Shown here: positions 5,526-9,685 of the stretch, one piece after another | How positions within the stretch are numbered: the stretch's first letter is position 1 | Layout: each line of letters begins with the position of its first letter | Source of the DNA: Pseudomonadota bacterium | GTDB lineage: Bacteria > Pseudomonadota > Alphaproteobacteria > Rhodospirillales > 2-02-FULL-58-16 | DNA length: 9,685 nucleotides | Reading direction: 5' to 3' | Assembly: GCA_022572335.1 (NCBI GenBank) | Contig: JACZWD010000095.1 | Location: forward strand, 1 to 9,685 | The notes under the pieces: generated by a model | Seen by the model: only the letters and a program-made list of their open reading frames with translations | What the model was told of the DNA's origin: nothing | Databases searched by the model: none | Program-made: the position numbers and the translations under genes

Positions 5526-7070
5526 TCACTCGATAATCGCCGTGCCCTGGCGCAGACGCTCGATGTCCAACGCCACGCTCCGGCGCACCGCGCCCAGGGG
5601 ACCGATGGACGGCACGGCTTCACCGTCGACCAGGATTTCCAGGGCGCCGGCGTTGCCGGTCAACAGCTTGAGGCCCGGGCGGTTGGGAACCCGATAGGTG
5701 TCGCCGGTCCTGAGCAGCCGCGTCAGCAGCAGCCTGTTGCCGTTGTCGTCGCGAACCTGGATCCAACTGTTCATCTTGGCCCGCACCAGGATGCGCGAGT
5801 CCCAGTTGTCGGCGCCGAAGACACGTGCCGTCCGCGTGGTCCCGGCGGAGGCGTCGTTTGCCGGGGCAACGGCGGCCACTTCCCGGGAGGGTTCGGCGCC
5901 GTCCCGGACCGCGGGTCCCGAACCGCCGGCGGCCGCCGTCACGCCTGCCGGCGCCCCGGCCGTCGCCGAAGCGGACCCGCCTTCCCCCGCCACGGACGGT
6001 TCCGCGGCCGGTGTGGGCGGGGAGGATGCCGAGTCTCCGCCGCCATCCGCCGTGCGGGCCGGTCGAGAGGGTTCTCCGGCCCTGGCCGCATCGCCGGAGG
6101 ATTGCGAATCGCCCATCGCCGCCGCCGCCGGTACGGCACGGCCGCCGCCGGCATCCCCGGAGTCCCCGGCCGCCACGTTCTCAGCCACTTTTTCAGCCGC
6201 TTTCTCTTGGTCCGGGCGCGCCTGGCCGCCCGCGGTGGACGCCCCGGCGCCCTCCCCGGCGTCCCGCGCTTCGCCCGCCGGCACGGCGTCCGTCGACGCC
6301 GTTTCCGTCGTCCGGGCCTCCGCTGCGTCCGGCAGACCGGCCTCCGCAGCCGGTCCGGTGGCCGAAGAGGTGTCGACGACCGATGTTTCGGATTGCGCGG
6401 GCGGCGAAGAGGCAGGCTCGTCCGACGTCTGGTCCTGGCCCCCCGGTTCCGGCTTCTCCGGGAAAGAGGGTGTTTCCCCACCTGGGGCGGCCGCGGTTGC
6501 CGGGGCCGGCGAGGATGCGTTCCCCGCCTTTCCCTTGCCATCCTCCTTGGCGGTGTCCGGCGCCGGGGTCGACGAGTCCCCCGGCGTCAACAGCGCGGCA
6601 AGACGGTCGGGCAGGGGAGAAATCAGCTCGGTGAAGAAGCCCTCTTTGGCCGAACTGACATACCAGCCGCCATAGGCCAATACGGCGATGACGACGCCGA
6701 CAAAGAGGACGGCGCCGCCGGGAATACCCCCCTCCGGCACGGGCACGGGGAAGCTGAGTTCGGGAGTCTCGCCAATATTCGTGGTCTCGGCGCGGAAGCG
6801 TTTGACCACTTCATCGGCGTCGAGACCCAGGTGCTTGGCGTAGGCGCGAACGAAACCGACCGCATAGGCCGGTCCCGGAAGGTCCTCGAAACGGCCGGCC
6901 TCCATGGCCTCGAGATGGACATACCGGATGCGCAGGATCTGCGCCACGTCGCGCAGGTCCTCGCCGCACCGCAGGCGCGAAGCGTGCAGGAGCGCGCCGA
7001 CACCCGAGCCGCCCCCGTGCTCCACCCGACTGTCGGTTTCAATTTCCGGAGGGGACTGGTTCGCGTTCAC
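5526..7070 (-). CDS. rodZ: RodZ-like membrane protein: N-terminal helix-turn-helix, one TM segment, C-terminal DUF4115
   Basis: RodZ-family proteins anchor the MreB cytoskeleton to the inner membrane through a cytoplasmic helix-turn-helix and reach into the periplasm; some are also proposed regulators. Numbered from the GTG at 7068-7070 (514 aa), the helix-turn-helix region is about 24-95, with LRDVAQILRI and LEAMEAGRFEDLPGPAY. The membrane segment is about 118-138 (AVLFVGVVIAVLAYGGWYV). A disordered-looking Ala/Ser/Pro/Gly/Glu-rich linker spans about 163-413, and the C-terminal DUF4115 domain is about 418-498 (RILVRAKMNSWIQVRDDNG). The linker of about 250 residues is unusually long. No usable ATG exists. 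The GTG has GGGGAAG just upstream (7073-7079) and matches where the family usually begins; a TTG at 7149-7151 would add 27 residues but has no Shine-Dalgarno sequence. The family assignment is firm; the role in cell shape is inferred. The position before ispG is common in alphaproteobacteria. Confidence 0.88.
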   Translation of the reverse strand: MNANQSPPEIETDSRVEHGGGSGVGALLHASRLRCGEDLRDVAQILRIRYVHLEAMEAGRFEDLPGPAYAVGFVRAYAKHLGLDADEVVKRFRAETTNIGETPELSFPVPVPEGGIPGGAVLFVGVVIAVLAYGGWYVSSAKEGFFTELISPLPDRLAALLTPGDSSTPAPDTAKEDGKGKAGNASSPAPATAAAPGGETPSFPEKPEPGGQDQTSDEPASSPPAQSETSVVDTSSATGPAAEAGLPDAAEARTTETASTDAVPAGEARDAGEGAGASTAGGQARPDQEKAAEKVAENVAAGDSGDAGGGRAVPAAAAMGDSQSSGDAARAGEPSRPARTADGGGDSASSPPTPAAEPSVAGEGGSASATAGAPAGVTAAAGGSGPAVRDGAEPSREVAAVAPANDASAGTTRTARVFGADNWDSRILVRAKMNSWIQVRDDNGNRLLLTRLLRTGDTYRVPNRPGLKLLTGNAGALEILVDGEAVPSIGPLGAVRRSVALDIERLRQGTAIIE

Positions 7071-7205
7071 AACTTCCCCGGATACTCCATCTCCCGGTCC
7101 GGGCGCGCCGCCGTTCGGCCAATCCGCAGCGGCTTTTCCAAAGAAAATCAAGGTTACGGGTTAGGCGGCGGCCGGCCCCGGGGTTTCCTCACAAAAAGTG
7201 CTCCC

Positions 7206-7233
7206 ATTCTCAACAGTTATCGAGAAAATTCAA
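7206..7233 (-). promoter_or_regulatory. Candidate promoter for the rodZ-like gene
   Basis: On the minus strand, TTGAAT (7228-7233) and GAGAAT (7206-7211) are separated by 16 nt. Each matches the sigma-70 consensus at 4 of 6 positions. Transcription would start about 130 nt before the GTG of the gene. The assignment is tentative. Confidence 0.3.
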
Positions 7234-7255
7234 GACCGAAAGACCGGCGCTTGAA
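7229..7255. promoter_or_regulatory. Inverted repeat TTCAAG-N15-CTTGAA, possible operator
   Basis: The half-sites at 7229-7234 and 7250-7255 have centres 21 bp apart, about two helical turns. They overlap the -35 element of the candidate promoter. The spacer contains a GACCGAAAGACCG direct repeat. This fits a dimeric regulator site, but no regulator is known to me. Confidence 0.28.
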
Positions 7256-7439
7256 CAGGCTGTCGAAGACCCGTTAAATCGCCACTTCATGGTCTTTCGT
7301 GAATGGCTTGAGTCTCCCGCGAATACTGGGCCGGGCGTGACCGCACCGGGTATTCATGTCGTCTCTTAACAGGGCGGCGGAAGGACTTCCGATTGTTGTC
7401 TTCACGGGTCCGGCGGCCGTCGGGGCCTTGGCCTCATAC

Positions 7440-8660
7440 TCAGTCGTCCTCGAAACCGTATGCCGCGTGCAGGGACCTGAGGGCCAGTTCGGTGTACTCC
7501 TCGGCGATCAGCACGCTCACCTTGATTTCCGACGTCGAGATCACCTGGATATTGATTCCCTTCTCGGCCAGGGCGTGAAACATGCGCTGGGCGACGCCGG
7601 CGTGGCTGCGCATGCCGACGCCGATGACCGCCACCTTCACCACGTTCGGGTCGTAAACCAGATCGGCGTACCCGAGGGCGTCGCGCAAGTCCTCGACGAC
7701 GCGGACGGCGCGGTCCAGATCGCCCTTGGCGACCGTGAACGTCAGGTCGGTCGCCTTGCCGTCCGCCGATACGTTCTGGACGATCATATCCACGTTGATA
7801 CCGGCCTCGGCCAGGGGCCCGAAGATGCCGGCGGCGACACCGGGCCGGTCGGCGACCCCGACGAGGGTGATCTTGGCCTCGTCCCGGTCGTATGCGATCC
7901 CGCTGATCATTTCCTTTTCCACGATCTCATCCTCATCAACGACGAGCGTGCCTGCACCATCGCCGTAACTGGACAGAACCTGGAGACGCACACCGCGCTT
8001 CATGGCCAGTTCCACGGCCCGGGTCTGCAGGACCTTGGCCCCCGCGGACGCCATCTCCAGCATTTCTTCATAAGTGATCTTATCGAGCTTCCGCGCCCCG
8101 GCAACGATACGGGGATCGGTCGTATACACCCCGTCCACGTCGGTATGGATATCGCACCGGTCGGCCTTCAGCGCCGCCGCCAGCGCCACCGCGCTGGTAT
8201 CGGAACCGCCCCGGCCCAACGTGGTGATCCGGTTGTCGGGGCCGAGCCCCTGGAATCCGGTGACCACCGGGACCTCGCCCTGCGCCAGGCGGCGCTCCAG
8301 CTCCTCGATCTCGATGCCCATGATGCGGGCCTTGCCGTGGGCGCCGTCGGTACGGATGGGAATCTGCCATCCCTGCCAGGAGCGGGCGGCGACGCCCTTG
8401 TCCTGAAGCGCCAGCGCCAAAAGGCCCGCGGTGACCTGCTCGCCGGTCGACACCACGGCGTCGTATTCGCGGGCGTCGTGCCGGCTGCCGATCTCGCTGG
8501 CATAGGTGATCAGCTGGTCGGTGACGCCGGCCATGGCCGAAAGCACCACCGCCACCTGGTTGCCGGCATCCACTTCGTTTTTCACCCGTTGGGCAACGGT
8601 TTTGATCCGGTCGATGTCCGCGACCGAAGTGCCGCCGAATTTTTTTACGATCCGGGCCAT
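7440..8660 (-). CDS. lysC: Aspartokinase (aspartate kinase)
   Basis: This enzyme phosphorylates aspartate to aspartyl-phosphate, the first step toward lysine, threonine, methionine and diaminopimelate. The 406-aa protein is the monofunctional type with an N-terminal kinase domain and two C-terminal ACT domains. Visible motifs are KFGGTS at 7-12, VSTGEQV at 70-76, TLGRGGSDTSAVALA at 147-161 and TDVDGVYTTDPR at 173-184. The first ACT domain is about 263-330, including QNVSADGKATDLTFTV. The second is about 343-402, with VIGVGMRSHAGVAQRMF and INIQVISTSEIKVSVLI. This layout usually gives feedback inhibition by lysine and/or threonine. The ATG at 8658-8660 has AGGGAAGA about 7 nt upstream (8668-8675). 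No intrinsic terminator follows the stop. It is divergent from ubiG, a pairing typical of alphaproteobacteria. Confidence 0.98.
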   Translation of the reverse strand: MARIVKKFGGTSVADIDRIKTVAQRVKNEVDAGNQVAVVLSAMAGVTDQLITYASEIGSRHDAREYDAVVSTGEQVTAGLLALALQDKGVAARSWQGWQIPIRTDGAHGKARIMGIEIEELERRLAQGEVPVVTGFQGLGPDNRITTLGRGGSDTSAVALAAALKADRCDIHTDVDGVYTTDPRIVAGARKLDKITYEEMLEMASAGAKVLQTRAVELAMKRGVRLQVLSSYGDGAGTLVVDEDEIVEKEMISGIAYDRDEAKITLVGVADRPGVAAGIFGPLAEAGINVDMIVQNVSADGKATDLTFTVAKGDLDRAVRVVEDLRDALGYADLVYDPNVVKVAVIGVGMRSHAGVAQRMFHALAEKGINIQVISTSEIKVSVLIAEEYTELALRSLHAAYGFEDD

Positions 8661-8689
8661 CGCCTAATCTTCCCTGACGGTCGTCCCGG

Positions 8690-8722
8690 CTTCCCATACC
8701 GCAACGGCATCCCCATGGGAAG
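8690..8722. promoter_or_regulatory. Inverted repeat in the lysC leader
   Basis: CTTCCCAT (8690-8697) and ATGGGAAG (8715-8722) form a perfect 8-bp inverted repeat with a 17-nt spacer, 29-62 nt upstream of the lysC start. It may be a leader hairpin or an operator in the shared lysC/ubiG region. I see no lysine riboswitch fold. Confidence 0.25.
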
Positions 8723-8771
8723 GCTTTGGGAGATGCAGGCGGCTGTTTCGCCGGCCTTTGCACCGAGCCGG

Positions 8772-8800
8772 TTGCGGTGCGGCGGGCGCCTATCCATACT
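8772..8800 (+). promoter_or_regulatory. Candidate ubiG promoter
   Basis: TTGCGG (8772-8777) and CATACT (8795-8800) are spaced by 17 nt, giving a predicted start near 8807 and a leader of about 30 nt before the ubiG GTG. Both boxes are imperfect, but the spacing and position are right. Confidence 0.4.
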
Positions 8801-8836
8801 CTCATTGCCGACGGGAGGCCTGCCAGGGAGGAACCG

Positions 8837-9604
8837 GTGGCCCGCACGCCCCACCGCAAGACACCAACGAAGCGGAGCGGAACCGCGTCCGCCGACGAAA
8901 TCGCCCGCTTCGCCGCCATGGCCGACGCCTGGTGGGAGGCGGACGGTGAATTCAGGCCGCTTCACCGGCTCAACCCGGTGCGGATCGCCTTCATCCGCGA
9001 CCGCGTGGTCGGCCATTTCCGCCTCGATGGGTCGGCCCGCCAGCCGTTCCGGGGGCTCGACCTTCTCGACATCGGCTGCGGCGGCGGCCTGCTGAGCGAA
9101 CCCATGCGGCGCCTGGGCGCCGCCGTCACCGGCATCGACGCGGCGGAACAAAACGTCCGGGTGGCCGGGGTTCACGCCGCACAAAGCGGTCTCGACATCG
9201 ATTACCGCTGCGTCCTGCCCGAAGTGCTGGCCGGGGAAGGGCCGCGGTTCGACGTGGTGTTGAACATGGAGGTGGTGGAGCACGTCGCCGACCTGGACGC
9301 CTTCCACGAGGCCTGCTGCACCCTGGTCAAGCCGGGCGGGGTGATGGTGGTATCGACCATCAACCGCACCTTGAAATCCTTCGCGCTGGCCAAGGTGGGG
9401 GCGGAATACGTGCTGCGCTGGATTCCCCGCGGCACCCATGACTGGCGCAAGTTCGTCAGGCCATCGGAACTCGCCGCCGGCCTCAGCGCCCATGGCGTCG
9501 AGATCGTGGCCCTGAAAGGGATGACCTACGGGCCCCTCAGGGGCGACTGGTTCCTGAGCCCGGATGTGGACGTGAATTACCTGGCGTTCGCCGTGAAGGG
9601 CTAG
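8837..9604 (+). CDS. ubiG: UbiG, ubiquinone biosynthesis O-methyltransferase
   Basis: UbiG is the SAM-dependent methyltransferase that carries out both O-methylations in ubiquinone synthesis and works at the inner face of the membrane. The 255-aa protein has an alpha-type N-terminal block (EIARFAAMADAWWEADGEF, then RPLHRLNPVRIAFIRDR). It has SAM motif I LDIGCGGGLLSEP at 77-89, the acidic Asp101 after motif I in VTGID, the FDVVLNMEVVEHV block at 138-150, and VKPGGVMVVSTINRT at 164-178. The membrane-contact region is around 180-210 (SFALAKVGAEYVLRWIPRGT). The GTG at 8837-8839 is chosen because AGGGAGG lies at 8825-8831 with a 5-nt spacer; the frame stays open upstream to an ATG at 8726, but those residues do not look like the family. 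The C-terminus is complete. Confidence 0.97.
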   Translation: MARTPHRKTPTKRSGTASADEIARFAAMADAWWEADGEFRPLHRLNPVRIAFIRDRVVGHFRLDGSARQPFRGLDLLDIGCGGGLLSEPMRRLGAAVTGIDAAEQNVRVAGVHAAQSGLDIDYRCVLPEVLAGEGPRFDVVLNMEVVEHVADLDAFHEACCTLVKPGGVMVVSTINRTLKSFALAKVGAEYVLRWIPRGTHDWRKFVRPSELAAGLSAHGVEIVALKGMTYGPLRGDWFLSPDVDVNYLAFAVKG

Positions 9605-9621
9605 GGGACGGACCCGTCCCC
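9604..9621 (+). terminator. Possible weak terminator hairpin after ubiG
   Basis: GGGGACG (9604-9610) pairs perfectly with CGTCCCC (9615-9621) around a GACC loop, starting on the last base of the ubiG stop codon. No T-run follows, only CCTTGAT. It could therefore be a weak terminator or just an RNA-stabilising stem. The remaining 64 nt to the edge show no feature. Confidence 0.38.
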
Positions 9622-9685
9622 CTTGATATCCGGGTGTTCCTAACCAGACGGATCGTATCGAGAACGTGGAATGCCGGGGCCGCTC

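Larger units (their letters stand above)
7071..7439. other. Non-coding interval between lysC and the rodZ-like gene
   Basis: This stretch of about 370 nt holds no convincing gene. Its middle (about 7190-7350) is more AT-rich than its surroundings, as expected of a regulatory region. I see no intrinsic terminator after lysC: short palindromes such as CGGAAGTCCTTCCG near 7380-7395 lack a T-run. A minus-strand frame of 27 codons at 7274-7357 has only a weak upstream purine run and is not called. Many alphaproteobacteria carry ptsP after lysC; it is absent here. Confidence 0.6.

Noticed and set aside
5496..7277. Long plus-strand open frames opposite the RodZ-like gene (including 5698-6675)
   Set aside because: They are mirror images of the Ala/Ser/Pro/Gly-rich linker in GC-rich DNA, with no recognisable domain. 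The minus frame has clear helix-turn-helix, membrane and DUF4115 segments.
7274..7357. 27-codon minus-strand frame between lysC and rodZ
   Set aside because: It is too short to judge, has a weak ribosome binding site, and is not recognisable. It could be a leader peptide, but nothing in the sequence supports that.
7371..7439. Intrinsic terminator after lysC
   Set aside because: Short GC palindromes are present, but none has a stable stem with a reasonable loop followed by a T-run.
8726..8836. N-terminal extension of ubiG to the ATG at 8726
   Set aside because: It would run through the candidate promoter. The GTG at 8837 has a near-perfect AGGGAGG at a 5-nt spacing and gives a normal UbiG length.
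7356..9095. Plus-strand frame of about 580 codons opposite lysC and running into ubiG
   Set aside because: It is antisense to a complete aspartokinase and out of frame with ubiG where it overlaps that gene.

Overview
The window looks like core chromosome of a GC-rich alphaproteobacterium, most likely of the Rhodospirillales or a near relative. The main clues are the divergent lysC/ubiG pair, an alpha-type UbiG, and a run of rodZ-like, ispG, hisS, prfA and prmC genes on one strand. I worked only from the sequence, so the taxonomy is an inference. I see no phage, transposase, CRISPR, toxin or defence genes, and no candidate for a wholly new multi-gene system.

Layout, from the right-hand side because most genes are on the minus strand. 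ubiG (8837-9604, +) starts the ubiquinone O-methyltransferase and is divergent from lysC (7440-8660, -), the aspartokinase, across a 176-nt shared promoter region. A gap of about 370 nt with promoter-like and operator-like sequence follows. Next is a RodZ-like membrane protein (5526-7070, -) with a very long low-complexity linker. A 457-nt gap after it holds a 263-bp mosaic of inverted repeats (5220-5482) and a likely promoter for the next genes. Then come ispG (isoprenoid synthesis), hisS (histidyl-tRNA synthetase), hemA (glutamyl-tRNA reductase), prfA (release factor 1) and the first codons of prmC (release factor methyltransferase), which runs off the left edge.

ispG to prmC is tightly packed: 16 nt between ispG and hisS, 7 nt between hisS and hemA, and 4-nt stop/start overlaps at hemA/prfA and prfA/prmC. 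It is probably one transcription unit. It joins isoprenoid precursor supply, tRNA charging, the first step of C5-route tetrapyrrole synthesis, and translation termination with its modifying enzyme.

The points most worth a second look are: (1) a glutamyl-tRNA reductase in a lineage that usually makes 5-aminolevulinate from glycine and succinyl-CoA, placed in the hemA-prfA-prmC order known from gammaproteobacteria and carrying non-consensus residues in conserved motifs; and (2) the mosaic repeat, with 24-bp perfect outer inverted repeats around two separate long palindromes.
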